From the NCBI RefSeq assembly GCF_964036645.1, contig NZ_OZ038525.1:1659501-1723500 (forward strand): a stretch of 64,000 nt of DNA, written 5' to 3'. The notes under the pieces were generated by a model, which was not told the origin of the DNA, made no database searches, and was given only the letters and a program-made list of their open reading frames with translations. Every line of letters begins with the position of its first letter. Positions within the stretch are counted from its first letter, which is position 1. The position numbers and the translations under genes are program-made. Of this stretch, positions 1 through 8,261 are shown one piece after another. Source of the stretch: Tenacibaculum sp. 190524A02b. GTDB taxonomy: Bacteria > Bacteroidota > Bacteroidia > Flavobacteriales > Flavobacteriaceae.

Positions 1-193
1 CCCTTATTCAAAGGCTTAAAGTGTTTTTTTTACTTTTTTTCATTTTTACACAAATCCCAATAACACCAAGGAACAAAAAGACATTTCATTAAGATAAAAG
101 TTATTTTTTTAACACACTCCCACTATTAGTCAAAAAAAATTAAAACAATCACATCAACAGATAATAAATCTGTCTCTTTTTATCGATAAAAGG

Positions 194-225
194 TTTTGTT
201 ATTAGAATGTATTAGTATACTTTCG
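194..225 (+). promoter_or_regulatory. Bacteroidota-type promoter of the first small RNA unit
   Basis: TTTTG at 194-198 (-33 element) is separated by 19 bases from TACTTTCG at 218-225, a 7/8 match to the -7 consensus TAnnTTTG. Transcription would begin near 229, ahead of module B copy 1. Confidence 0.5.
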
Positions 226-229
226 CGCC

Positions 230-318
230 CAGTTTGAACGAAGGTTTAAGCTATTCTTGTAAATTTTAGAAGGGTTTATAAGTTAATGTTGGGAGCTCTG
301 GTTGGAGCTCCTTTTTTT
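230..318 (+). ncRNA. Candidate small RNA, module B copy 1
   Basis: The unit has an 8-bp stem (256-263 with 275-282) closing an 11-base loop TTTTAGAAGGG, then a terminator stem GGAGCTC/GAGCTCC (292-298 with 305-311) and seven Ts. It follows a promoter-like sequence and would give a transcript of about 90 nt. The same architecture and the identical loop recur at 493-559. Function unknown. Confidence 0.55.
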
Positions 319-360
319 ATATACCTCAATTTCTTTTTATAATTTTTTAAATATACGTTA

Positions 361-414
361 AGTAGGGTAAAAGACTTTCTACTTGTTTTATACCAAATCT
401 TACATCTACTCCCC
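361..414 (+). repeat. Module A copy 1
   Basis: GTAGGGTAA at 362-370 is followed, 21 bases from its first G, by TTGTTTTATA at 383-392 and then CCCC at 411-414. The spacing is the same as in copies 2 and 3. No terminator follows directly; module B copy 2 lies about 80 bases downstream, so this copy may be degenerate or may be the 5' part of a longer RNA ending at 559. Confidence 0.5.
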
Positions 415-489
415 TTTAGGTTTTAAATGAATTGCCCCCGATTCTAACATTAGAAAAAAAATGAATTATCGTTTAACGATAAAAACTAC

Positions 490-559
490 ATGCTTATAAA
501 TTTTAGAAGGGTTTGTAAGTACTTTTGGGAGTTCTTTGTATGAGCTCCCATTCTTTTTT
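490..559 (+). ncRNA. Candidate small RNA 3' part, module B copy 2
   Basis: A stem CTTATAAA/TTTGTAAG (493-500 with 512-519) closes the same loop TTTTAGAAGGG as copy 1. A terminator stem GGGAGTTC/GAGCTCCC (527-534 with 542-549) and a T run follow. Relative to copy 1, two base pairs change between Watson-Crick and G-U pairs while pairing is kept, which points to selection on the RNA structure. The 5' end is not defined. Confidence 0.55.
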
Positions 560-713
560 AAAAACATTTCTACTTAACTACAATACCTTCCCGTTCATCT
601 ATACTTACTTTAATTTCACCTAACATTTATTTCCACATCAATTCTTTAAAACTATCTTTACCATATAATTAAGAGAATAATTATAAATAACTTAGGTAGA
701 TAGACACTTAAAA

Positions 714-747
714 GAAGTATTCGCGGGGGAATACTTCTTTTTTTTTT
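714..747 (+). terminator. Intrinsic terminator with GAAGTATTC stem, copy 1
   Basis: GAAGTATTC (714-722) pairs with GAATACTTC (729-737), loop GCGGGG, followed by ten Ts. No gene precedes it. TATCTTTA at 653-660 (7/8 of the -7 consensus), with TTTC 19 bases upstream, could start a transcript of about 80 nt ending here. The same stem recurs at 1022-1057. Confidence 0.7.
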
Positions 748-757
748 AACTTCATTA

Positions 758-860
758 AGTAGGGTAATTTGTAATTTATTTGTTCTATATTCGGTTTTCA
801 AATAGATCCCCCCAAATTTTTTAAGCATAGATTAAGCTCCCTATTTAAGGGAGCTTTTTT
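758..860 (+). ncRNA. Candidate small RNA, module A copy 2 with terminator
   Basis: GTAGGGTAA (759-767) and TTGTTCTATA (780-789) are spaced as in the other copies. A 9-bp stem, AUUUAUUUG with CAAAUAGAU, encloses the second box in its loop, and CCCCCC (808-813) can pair with the GGG. About 20 bases later a terminator AAGCTCCC/GGGAGCTT (834-841 with 849-856) with a T run ends the unit, which is about 103 nt long. Confidence 0.55.
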
Positions 861-956
861 CTTTCTCCAATTCATTTTAACTACACATTATTACCATTCA
901 ACGACACTAAGCCTTGTTTACAACTAATATACAATAACTTAACACTAAAGTGAATG

Positions 957-1057
957 TATCTTTGTATCAAAGTTTAAAGTTTGATTTTTTAAATTTTTAA
1001 ATGTTTGGTTAGTTTATTTGGTAAGAAGTATTCCTAGTGAATACTTCTTATTTTTTT
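957..1057 (+). ncRNA. Candidate small transcript ending in GAAGTATTC-stem terminator, copy 2
   Basis: TATCTTTG at 957-964 is a perfect TAnnTTTG box, although the -33 element is weak. Start near 969 would give a transcript of about 90 nt. It ends in a 12-bp hairpin TAAGAAGTATTC/GAATACTTCTTA (1022-1033 with 1039-1050) and seven Ts. The stem core is identical to that at 714-737 but the loops differ. Confidence 0.5.
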
Positions 1058-1129
1058 ACCTTATAATAGTTTAAAAACAAACAACTTATATTATTTTATA
1101 GTAAAATTTATATTTTTTTTGATTTTTTA

Positions 1130-1235
1130 GGTAGGGTAAATAAAGATTCAATTGTTTTATAGTTGATTTTTGAATCGTTTTTCCCCTTAATTAATTTTGA
1201 TATTGATAGCTCCTTAACGGGAGCTATCTTTTTTT
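1130..1235 (+). ncRNA. Candidate small RNA, module A copy 3 with terminator
   Basis: GTAGGGTAA (1131-1139), then TTGTTTTATA (1152-1161) 21 bases downstream of the first G, and CCCC (1183-1186). A stem GAUUCAA/UUGAAUC surrounds the central box; its sequence differs from the stem of copy 2 but pairs in the same place. A terminator GATAGCTCC/GGAGCTATC (1205-1213 with 1220-1228) and T run follow 19 bases after the CCCC. Unit length is about 106 nt, almost the same as copy 2. Confidence 0.55.
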
Positions 1236-1267
1236 AACCTTTTTTAACAGTATTTGTACAATTTTTT

Positions 1268-1372
1268 TTAGGGTAAACAGTTTTTAATCTGTTATATACA
1301 ATAAATGGCGAAAGCTGTTTTAATATATTTTAGGGGATAAAGCCTCCTTTTAGGAGGAGGCTTGATATCTAA
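1268..1372 (+). repeat. Module A copy 4, diverged
   Basis: TAGGGTAAA (1269-1277) and CTGTTATATA (1289-1298, 8/10 match to the second box) keep the spacing of module A. A GC-rich hairpin, AAGCCTCCT with AGGAGGCTT, follows at about 1349-1372 without a good T run. It lies just past the stop of the minus-strand AAA+ gene and could also serve as its terminator. Confidence 0.4.
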
Positions 1373-1379
1373 AAGACCT

Positions 1380-2840
1380 TTATATTCTTCTAATATAACT
1401 TGATAACGGATCATTATATTGAAAGCCTCTTGTAAACCTTTCTTTGTTCAAAATTTTAAACTCAGATAACGCCCATAAAATTAATTCTTTTAAAAATGGT
1501 TTGTCTTTTTCATTAAGATTTGGCTCATATTTATTTATCAAAACCTCTAGCGGTTGAATATTGTTTAACTGGTCGTTAAAATACGTGTCATCCATATCAT
1601 CTAGCAATTCAATTTCATTTGTTAAGAACCAAGCTGATAAATTATCATAAGGTGATTCTTCTGTTTCTTTTCGTAATTTTTTAATTTCAGGAAATATTTC
1701 TACAAAAAGTGTTTTTATAGCACTACCTATAAGGTGTTGAGCTACTGCATTTGCTCCTTCTTGTTCCCCTTCATAAACTAGCTCTATTTTACCAGTTATT
1801 GCGGGTATGGTTCCAAAGAAATCCAACAACCGAACACTAGTTGTATCATCAGCTGTTAAAAAAGCTCTTCTTTCTGCTGTACTTAATAAATTTTCAAATA
1901 TTGAAATACTCATTCTTGCACTTACACCACTCTTAACATCAACATATTCACTTTTCCTTGCTTCAAAACTTATTTGTTCAACCAGTTTCCTTGCTAATTT
2001 AGATACATAAACTCCTTCTTTTTGCTCCTGTAATAACTTTGCTTCTTGCTGTGTTATTTTTTCCGCTATCTCTACCGATTCTGGATAATGGGTTAATATT
2101 TGTGAGCCTATTCTATCTTTTAACGGAGTTACAATACTCCCTCTATTTGTGTAATCTTCAGGATTTGCGGTAAAAACAAATTGGATGTCTAAGGGTAAAC
2201 GTACTTTAAACCCTCTAATTTGCACATCACCTTCTTGTAAAATATTAAATAAGGCTACTTGAATACGGGCTTGTAAATCTGGAATTTCATTAATTACAAA
2301 TATGCTTCTATTTGCTCTAGGAATCATTCCAAAATGAATTACTCTATCATCTGCATAATTAAGTTTCAAATTCATGGCTTTAATTGGGTCAATATCCCCT
2401 ATTAAATCTGCAACTGTTACATCTGGTGTGGCTAACTTTTCAAAAAAACGCTCCTCTCTATGTAACCAAACAATTGGTGTTTCTTCCCCTTTTTCTTTTA
2501 TTAATTCTTTTGCATATCTAGATATTGGAAAAAAAGGATCGTCATTAATTTCTGAACCCGCTACTATTGGTATATATTCATCCAATAAGGTTATCATTAA
2601 TCTAGCTAAACGAGTTTTTGCTTGCCCTCTTAATCCTAATAAATTAATATTATGCCTAGACAAAATAGCGGTTTCTAATTCAGGTATTACGGTATTTTCA
2701 TAACCCCAAACACCTTCAAAAACCGTTTCATTATTTTTTAATTTCGCTATTAAATTATTACGTAGTTCGTCTTTTATACTTATTGATTTATACCCTGCTT
2801 TTTTTAAATCTCCAAGTGTTTTTATGTCTTTATAATTCAT
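1380..2840 (-). CDS. MoxR/magnesium-chelatase-like AAA+ ATPase
   Basis: A 486-residue AAA+ ATPase of the MoxR/ChlI type, a cytoplasmic chaperone-like motor that usually works with a vWA protein. A Walker A-like GLRGQAKT is at residues 69-76; the Walker B/sensor stretch follows in the middle (IFVINEIPDL, then a FTANPEDYTNRG segment typical of the family). The ATG at 2840 starts three bases after the stop of the vWA gene, so the two are co-transcribed and probably translationally coupled. Flavobacterial copies are often labelled magnesium chelatase, but no tetrapyrrole genes are nearby. The substrate is unknown. Confidence 0.85.
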   Translation of the reverse strand: MNYKDIKTLGDLKKAGYKSISIKDELRNNLIAKLKNNETVFEGVWGYENTVIPELETAILSRHNINLLGLRGQAKTRLARLMITLLDEYIPIVAGSEINDDPFFPISRYAKELIKEKGEETPIVWLHREERFFEKLATPDVTVADLIGDIDPIKAMNLKLNYADDRVIHFGMIPRANRSIFVINEIPDLQARIQVALFNILQEGDVQIRGFKVRLPLDIQFVFTANPEDYTNRGSIVTPLKDRIGSQILTHYPESVEIAEKITQQEAKLLQEQKEGVYVSKLARKLVEQISFEARKSEYVDVKSGVSARMSISIFENLLSTAERRAFLTADDTTSVRLLDFFGTIPAITGKIELVYEGEQEGANAVAQHLIGSAIKTLFVEIFPEIKKLRKETEESPYDNLSAWFLTNEIELLDDMDDTYFNDQLNNIQPLEVLINKYEPNLNEKDKPFLKELILWALSEFKILNKERFTRGFQYNDPLSSYIRRI

Positions 2841-2843
2841 CTT

Positions 2844-3971
2844 TTAATATCCTCTAATTCGTTTTTTTCTATTTTGTGCATAGTCTTCAAAAATCATTTC
2901 TCCTAATCCTTTTAAACCAGTATAAAATGCTTTTCCTTGGTTGGCTTTTGTAAAGTATTCAATAAAACGCATTAAATACGGGTCTTGTGCAATCATAAAG
3001 GTAGTTATTGGAATGTGTAGTTTTCTTGCTTGTGCTGCCATAGTGTAACATTTTTCTACAATAAAACTATCTAGTCCGTTACTGTTTTTATAATAGGTCC
3101 CGTCTGAAAGCCTTAAACAACTAGGTTTTCCATCTGTAATCATAAAAATTTGCTTGTTGGTATTTCGTTTTTTACGTAGCATATCCATCGCTAATTGTAA
3201 ACCTGCAACTGTATTGGTATGGTAAGGCCCCACTTTTAAATAGGGCAATTCTTTTATACTTATTGGCCAAGCATCATTTCCAAAAACAATAATATCTAAC
3301 GTATCTTTTGGATATTGCCTTTTAATGAGCTCTGTAAGTGCCATGGCTACTTTTTTAGCTGGTGTTATTCTATCTTCACCATACAAAATCATACTATGGC
3401 TAATATCAATCATTAATACAGTACTCATTTGGGCTTTAAAATTGGTTTCTTCCACTACCAAATCGTTTTCTGTCAATGAAAAATTACCTATTCCATTATT
3501 TATTTGCGCATTTTTTATGCTTTCAGTCATGGCTATTTTGTCTAATGAATCTCCAAAATGATAGTTTCGTAACTCACCTGTATATTCATCTCCTTGCCCT
3601 ATACTTTTGGTTTTATGATTTCCCCTCTTACTCTTTTTAAGGTTTCCAAAAATTTGTTCCAAAGCTTTTTGCCGAATAGCTTGTTCAGTTTTCGCTGTTA
3701 TTTTCAATCCTCCTTTTCCGTCTGGATTGTTTATTTCTTCTTTTATATATCCTTTTTTCTTTAGATCCTCTAAAAAATCATCAAGTGTATATTCAGGCGT
3801 GGTTAAGTTGTATTCAACATCTAACTGTTTTAACCACTCAAAAGCTTCGTCAAAATCTCCAGAAGTATAGGTTATTAATTCTTTGAAAATTTCAAATAGC
3901 TTTTCAAAGGGAGATTGATTAGGTGCTTCGTATTTTTTAAAGCGGAGTCCTTTTTTAAATTGATATTGCAT
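2844..3971 (-). CDS. vWA-domain protein (ChlD-like), partner of the AAA+ ATPase
   Basis: A 375-residue cytoplasmic protein with a C-terminal von Willebrand A domain from about residue 180. The metal-binding MIDAS motif is complete: Asp189-x-Ser191-x-Ser193, a Thr in the NTVAGL segment and TDGKPS. The N-terminal half is charged and has no recognised domain. It lies directly upstream of the AAA+ gene; such pairs act as a metal-dependent adaptor plus ATPase remodelling complex. No signal peptide is seen. Annotation as a magnesium chelatase subunit would be by similarity only. Confidence 0.85.
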   Translation of the reverse strand: MQYQFKKGLRFKKYEAPNQSPFEKLFEIFKELITYTSGDFDEAFEWLKQLDVEYNLTTPEYTLDDFLEDLKKKGYIKEEINNPDGKGGLKITAKTEQAIRQKALEQIFGNLKKSKRGNHKTKSIGQGDEYTGELRNYHFGDSLDKIAMTESIKNAQINNGIGNFSLTENDLVVEETNFKAQMSTVLMIDISHSMILYGEDRITPAKKVAMALTELIKRQYPKDTLDIIVFGNDAWPISIKELPYLKVGPYHTNTVAGLQLAMDMLRKKRNTNKQIFMITDGKPSCLRLSDGTYYKNSNGLDSFIVEKCYTMAAQARKLHIPITTFMIAQDPYLMRFIEYFTKANQGKAFYTGLKGLGEMIFEDYAQNRKKRIRGY

Positions 3972-4043
3972 TCTATAAAAATACGAAGGTTTTCTATTCT
4001 TTGAAAAGGTATCTTTTTATATTTGACTTTATTTAACATTTTA

Positions 4044-4856
4044 ATGCATTTTAAAACCAAAGAGTTACAGTTACAATATGAAGGTTTTTTAAAAACCCCT
4101 TTTTTATGGACAGCTAATACTATTTTAGATATTATCCCTTTTGAAATACCTTCTACTTCTTCTTCTTTTTCTTCTGAAATTACACAACGACTTCGTCTTG
4201 GAAAACTTGTAGAACGTTTTGTTTCTTTTGAATTAGAACAACTTGATTTTATAAATATTCTTGCTGAAAACATTCAAATACAAAAAGATAAAATTACGCT
4301 TGGTGAATTGGATTGTATACTTTTAAAAAATAATGTTCCTATTCATTTAGAAATTGTTTATAAATTTTACTTGTATGACAATACAGTAGGAAACTCCGAA
4401 ATTGAACATTGGATTGGCCCTAATAGAAAAGATTCGTTTATTCAAAAACTTACGAAGCTACAACAAAAGCAATTTCCTCTTTTGCATACTGAGGAATGTA
4501 AACTGTTTTTAAAAACACTTTCTTTAGATACAACTTTAATGCAACAACAAACTTATTTTAAAGCACAGCTTTTTGTTCCATTAAAAGTAACAATTAATAC
4601 TCCTACCTTAATCAACCCCAAATGTATTATTGGTTTTTATTGTACCCTAAAAGAACTTACAGCCTTTTCTAATTGTAAGTTTTACATACCATCCAAACAC
4701 AACTGGTTAGTTTGGCCTCACACTCATGTAAATTGGCTTGGTTATACTGATTTCCTGAAGCTTCTTAGTGTGTATTTAGCGGAACAAAATGCCCCGTTAT
4801 GCTGGTTAAAGAAACCTAATGGTGAACTGGTTAAATTTTTTGTGGTTTGGTGGTAA
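4044..4856 (+). CDS. DUF1853 family protein
   Basis: About 270 residues, matching the DUF1853 family, whose function is unknown. Family-like features are the HLEIVYKFYLYD segment followed by WIGPNRKDSFIQKL. I chose the ATG at 4044 over an in-frame TTG at 4023, because a perfect -7 box TATATTTG (4018-4025) would place the transcript start near 4030. The -33 element is weak. The acidic residues around HLEIVYKF might suggest a nuclease-like fold, but that is speculation. The 3' end overlaps the convergent transporter gene by 26 bases. Confidence 0.75.
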   Translation: MHFKTKELQLQYEGFLKTPFLWTANTILDIIPFEIPSTSSSFSSEITQRLRLGKLVERFVSFELEQLDFINILAENIQIQKDKITLGELDCILLKNNVPIHLEIVYKFYLYDNTVGNSEIEHWIGPNRKDSFIQKLTKLQQKQFPLLHTEECKLFLKTLSLDTTLMQQQTYFKAQLFVPLKVTINTPTLINPKCIIGFYCTLKELTAFSNCKFYIPSKHNWLVWPHTHVNWLGYTDFLKLLSVYLAEQNAPLCWLKKPNGELVKFFVVWW

Positions 4857-5754
4857 CTTTATTTTTTGACAACCTTTTTCTTGAAGTTATAAAATAAACC
4901 CCTGTTAATAGTATAATTGATGCTATAATTGATTTAGGTGTTAGTTTTTCATCTAAAAAATACCACCCTAACAACAAGGCTACTACTGGATTTACATACG
5001 CTGATGTTGATACTTTTTCTGTTGACACGACCTTTAATAAATAATTAAAAGCTGAAAAAGCGACAATGCTTCCAAATACAATTAATAATAACATGGACAT
5101 CTGAGTTCTATACGTCCAATTTGTTGGAGCAATCCATTCTTCATTAAATATTTTACTTGAAATAAATAATAAAATACCTGCTATTAGCATTTGGTAGCCT
5201 GTACTAACAAAGAAGTTTTTAGGTAAATTGGCTTTGGAGACAAATACACTTCCATAACTCCAACTTAATACACAGGTAAAAATCATGAATATTCCTAAAG
5301 TACTTCCTTCTGTAGCTGTTATTTCTTGTTGACTAACTAATAAATACATTCCAAAAATACCTAGGCACACACCAATAATTGATTTTTTCTGCATTTTTTT
5401 ACCATCAATTAATCGCATTAAAAACAATACAAATAATGGCTGTGTTGAAGCTAGTAATGCTGCAAATCCGCTATCTACATATTTTAACGCCCATACAAAT
5501 ACACCATTCCCATATACTAGGAACAGAAAACCTGCTATAAAAGTGTTTAATAACTGTGTTTTGGTTACTTTTAATGATTTTTTTAAGAGTTTAGCTATAA
5601 TCATAATCAAAGCTCCAGCAGTAATAAAACGAATAGAAGCTAATAATAATGGTGGTATTTCTACAACTGCTATTTTATTCCACAAATAAGTAGATCCCCA
5701 AATAATGTATATGGCAAAAAATGCAAGTAGTACTAGTAGTGTAGATTTTTTCAT
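4831..5754 (-). CDS. EamA/DMT-family transporter
   Basis: A 307-residue inner-membrane protein with about ten hydrophobic segments arranged as two EamA repeats; the first opens with IIWGSTYLWNKIAV, typical of the drug/metabolite transporter superfamily. Members export amino acids, nucleobases or other metabolites; the substrate cannot be told here. The C-terminus is short and basic. It converges on the DUF1853 gene and appears monocistronic. Confidence 0.88.
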   Translation of the reverse strand: MKKSTLLVLLAFFAIYIIWGSTYLWNKIAVVEIPPLLLASIRFITAGALIMIIAKLLKKSLKVTKTQLLNTFIAGFLFLVYGNGVFVWALKYVDSGFAALLASTQPLFVLFLMRLIDGKKMQKKSIIGVCLGIFGMYLLVSQQEITATEGSTLGIFMIFTCVLSWSYGSVFVSKANLPKNFFVSTGYQMLIAGILLFISSKIFNEEWIAPTNWTYRTQMSMLLLIVFGSIVAFSAFNYLLKVVSTEKVSTSAYVNPVVALLLGWYFLDEKLTPKSIIASIILLTGVYFITSRKRLSKNKVTTKPQKI

Positions 5755-5975
5755 GTCTGGCTTTTTTCGTGTATAAATGTAACAATAAAGTTTTAGGTAT
5801 TATTAATAAAATAGCATGAGTTTATTGTACATCACTAAACATTAAAATAATGGCTTGAATTTCTTTTTAGAAGTAGTATTTCCAACTAATAATGTCTTGA
5901 AAAACCAATTTATTTAGCCCTAATGAAACCCTCTGAAAAATAGACTCCACCGATATTTTTAATATACATACCTAA

Positions 5976-6008
5976 AAACGGGTAAAACTTTAAAAGTTAA
6001 ACCCGTTT
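5976..6008 (-). terminator. Terminator of the S9 peptidase gene
   Basis: A long hairpin with arms AAACGGGT/ACCCGTTT and inner AACTT/AAGTT lies 40 bases past the stop at 6049. Read on the minus strand it is followed by a T run. The rest of 5755-6048 shows no gene. Confidence 0.7.
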
Positions 6009-6048
6009 CGTAGCTTTTTGTACAAAATTCTTAAACAGTGTTAAATAT

Positions 6049-8040
6049 TTATTTCAAATGCTTTGCAAAAAACCCCATCATGGTTTTATATAGTTCAATC
6101 GTATTTTCTTCGTGCCCAAAACCATGCCCTTCATTATATTTTACCATATAAGGTACATCTACGCCTCTATTTCTTAAATTACTTACTATTTGATCTGATT
6201 CATTTATATTAACTCTTGGATCATTAGCCCCTTGAACCACAAACAACGGTTTGGTTATTTTATCTACATGCAACGCAGGAGATACAGCTTTCATAATCTC
6301 CTTTTCTTCAGGATTTTCAGAATCGTACCATTGCTCATAAAACTGTTTCATTAAAGGCTTCCAGTACGCAGGGAAAGAGTCAACAAACGTAAATAAATTA
6401 GATACCCCAACATAATCAACACCACACTTGTATAAATCAGGTGTTTTAACTAAACTTCCTAAGGTAGCTAAGCCGCCATAACTAGCACCATAAATTGCAA
6501 TATTGTTTTCATCTATAAGGTTCAATGTTTTCACATAAGCTACTGCGTCCTCTAAATCATTTAACATTTTTCTTCCTATTTGCTTACTTCCTGCTAAGTA
6601 AAATTCTTTACCATACCCTCCAGATCCTCTATAATTTACTTGTAACGTTGCATACCCTCTACTTGCAAATAACTGTGTTTCTGGGTTAAAGCCCCATGAG
6701 TCTCTAATTCCATAAGGTCCACCATGTGGGTTTACAATTAGCGGTATTTTTTTTCCTTTTTTAGCTTCATTAGGAATGGTTAAATAACCATATATAGTTA
6801 ATCCATCTCTTGATTTAAATTTAATAGGCTTTACTTCTGCCATATCTCTTGGATCTAGCTCTGGTCTAAGATTAAGTAACTCTTTTGTAGTATTTTTTAA
6901 CGTATCATAAATATAATATATTCCTGTTAATTTATCACTAGTTACATAAACTAACAACTTATCTTCATTTGTTGTTCTACTAACAATAATAAACTCCTTA
7001 TTTTTAAACCTTTCTTTTAAAAATTTATATCTTTTTTTATAGGTCTTACTTATTGGTATTTCTACACGTTTTTCTCCAACGTAGCCATAGTAATCTAACT
7101 CATAATTTCTCTTTCTAGAAAACGATATTTCATTAACATCAAAACTTTTATTCGTATATATTTTTTTTATGATTTCTTTCTTCTTTAAATCATACAATAT
7201 CAACTCCTTAGTATCATTATAAATATTAGTTCCTATATACGCATCATGAGGATATGGTGTTTGATAGTTAAATGCAGCAATTGAAAAATCTTCTTTCCAT
7301 GTTGTTGTTACAATTTCCTCAAACTTATCTGATCCAGAAACCTTATAAAACAAAACATGCTCTGTTCCATTTCTACGTTGTTTATAGGCTCTTAACTCTC
7401 CATCTTTATCAAACACATATCCAAACACTGAATTATTAGGGTCTGTATTAGTAAATAACTTTTCTAGATTCCCATTAACTATATTTAGCTTATAAGGCTC
7501 AAAAATTTGTGGATTATCTTTATTCATTTGAATTATAATATAATCTTCTTGGTCCCTTAAAAAACTTAAAATACTTACTTGAATATCTTTAAAAGGAGTT
7601 AATGCTTTTTTATTCTTCCCATCAATATCAACAGCATATAGTTGGTAATTTTCATCTCCTCCTTTATCTTTGGCATAAAAGAGCCTTTTATTATTAATCC
7701 ATCCATAATCGGCTATTAAATTCTCTCCTTCTTCAATTACCTTCTTTATGGTATTAGTTGTAGTATTTTTTATATATACATGTGCCTTACCATTACTATC
7801 TCTTTCTCTATAAGAAAGGTATAATCCATTTGGAGAAAGACCAAAAGAAGATTGTGTAGACTTTTTAAAATAATCGTTTACCGAATACTTGTAGACTTTC
7901 TTTTCATTAGCCGCTACAGCAGCTAACTCTTCTTTAGTTGAAGGTAATTTTGGATTTCCTGGAATACTATCTTTTTTTTCTTGCGCCATACTCAAATTAT
8001 GAATAAGAATAACTACAATTAAATATACTATTTTTTTCAT
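6049..8040 (-). CDS. Secreted S9 prolyl-oligopeptidase-family peptidase
   Basis: Serine peptidase of family S9 (prolyl oligopeptidase/acylaminoacyl peptidase type), about 663 residues. Starting at the ATG at 8040 gives a clean signal peptide (MKKIVYLIVVILIHNLSMAQ), so the protein is exported. An N-terminal beta-propeller of repeated blades is followed by an alpha/beta-hydrolase domain. The catalytic triad is visible: Ser520 in GASYGG, Asp607 in GANDPR and His639 in NEGHGFGH. It would cleave short peptides in the periplasm. It stands alone between two terminators. A longer start at 8070 is possible but would bury the signal peptide. Confidence 0.9.
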   Translation of the reverse strand: MKKIVYLIVVILIHNLSMAQEKKDSIPGNPKLPSTKEELAAVAANEKKVYKYSVNDYFKKSTQSSFGLSPNGLYLSYRERDSNGKAHVYIKNTTTNTIKKVIEEGENLIADYGWINNKRLFYAKDKGGDENYQLYAVDIDGKNKKALTPFKDIQVSILSFLRDQEDYIIIQMNKDNPQIFEPYKLNIVNGNLEKLFTNTDPNNSVFGYVFDKDGELRAYKQRRNGTEHVLFYKVSGSDKFEEIVTTTWKEDFSIAAFNYQTPYPHDAYIGTNIYNDTKELILYDLKKKEIIKKIYTNKSFDVNEISFSRKRNYELDYYGYVGEKRVEIPISKTYKKRYKFLKERFKNKEFIIVSRTTNEDKLLVYVTSDKLTGIYYIYDTLKNTTKELLNLRPELDPRDMAEVKPIKFKSRDGLTIYGYLTIPNEAKKGKKIPLIVNPHGGPYGIRDSWGFNPETQLFASRGYATLQVNYRGSGGYGKEFYLAGSKQIGRKMLNDLEDAVAYVKTLNLIDENNIAIYGASYGGLATLGSLVKTPDLYKCGVDYVGVSNLFTFVDSFPAYWKPLMKQFYEQWYDSENPEEKEIMKAVSPALHVDKITKPLFVVQGANDPRVNINESDQIVSNLRNRGVDVPYMVKYNEGHGFGHEENTIELYKTMMGFFAKHLK

Positions 8041-8169
8041 TTGTTCTGATTTATCATTAATCAGGTACAAATTTGATATTTAACTAACTTTTTTTATGTT
8101 AATTAGTGTTAATTAAGGTTATTTAGTACTAACAGCTATTTTATAATACAAAGATATTCTATAAAAAAA

Positions 8170-8203
8170 CAGAGCATAAAGTACTTTAAGACTTTATACT
8201 CTG
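8170..8203 (-). terminator. Terminator of the 8262-9197 gene
   Basis: CAGAG-x-ATAAAGT pairs with ACTTTAT-x-CTCTG. On the minus strand the hairpin is followed by seven Ts (8163-8169), about 60 bases past the stop at 8262. Confidence 0.75.
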
Positions 8204-8261
8204 CCGTATAAAAAAAAGAAAAATTAATCTTTTAAGATGCGCCTATTAAACATCCTAAAAA

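Larger units (their letters stand above)
1..1379 (+). other. ORF-free region with a tandem array of terminator-capped small RNA-like units
   Basis: No credible protein gene lies here. Six strong plus-strand hairpins followed by T runs are visible (292-318, 527-559, 714-747, 834-860, 1022-1057, 1205-1235). Between them sit two repeated modules: module A (four copies) and module B (two copies), described in separate entries. Several units are preceded by sequences close to the Bacteroidota promoter TTTG-N19-TAnnTTTG. The simplest reading is a cluster of short non-coding RNA genes, all on the plus strand. I see nothing else in 1-190. Confidence 0.65.

Noticed and set aside
1..1379. CRISPR array or tRNA/rRNA genes in the gene-free region
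   Set aside because: The repeated words are irregularly spaced and hairpin-forming, without equal spacers. No cloverleaf or rRNA sequence is visible.
4018..4046. TTG start at 4023 for the DUF1853 gene
   Set aside because: It overlaps the predicted -7 box; the ATG at 4044 is downstream of the likely transcript start.
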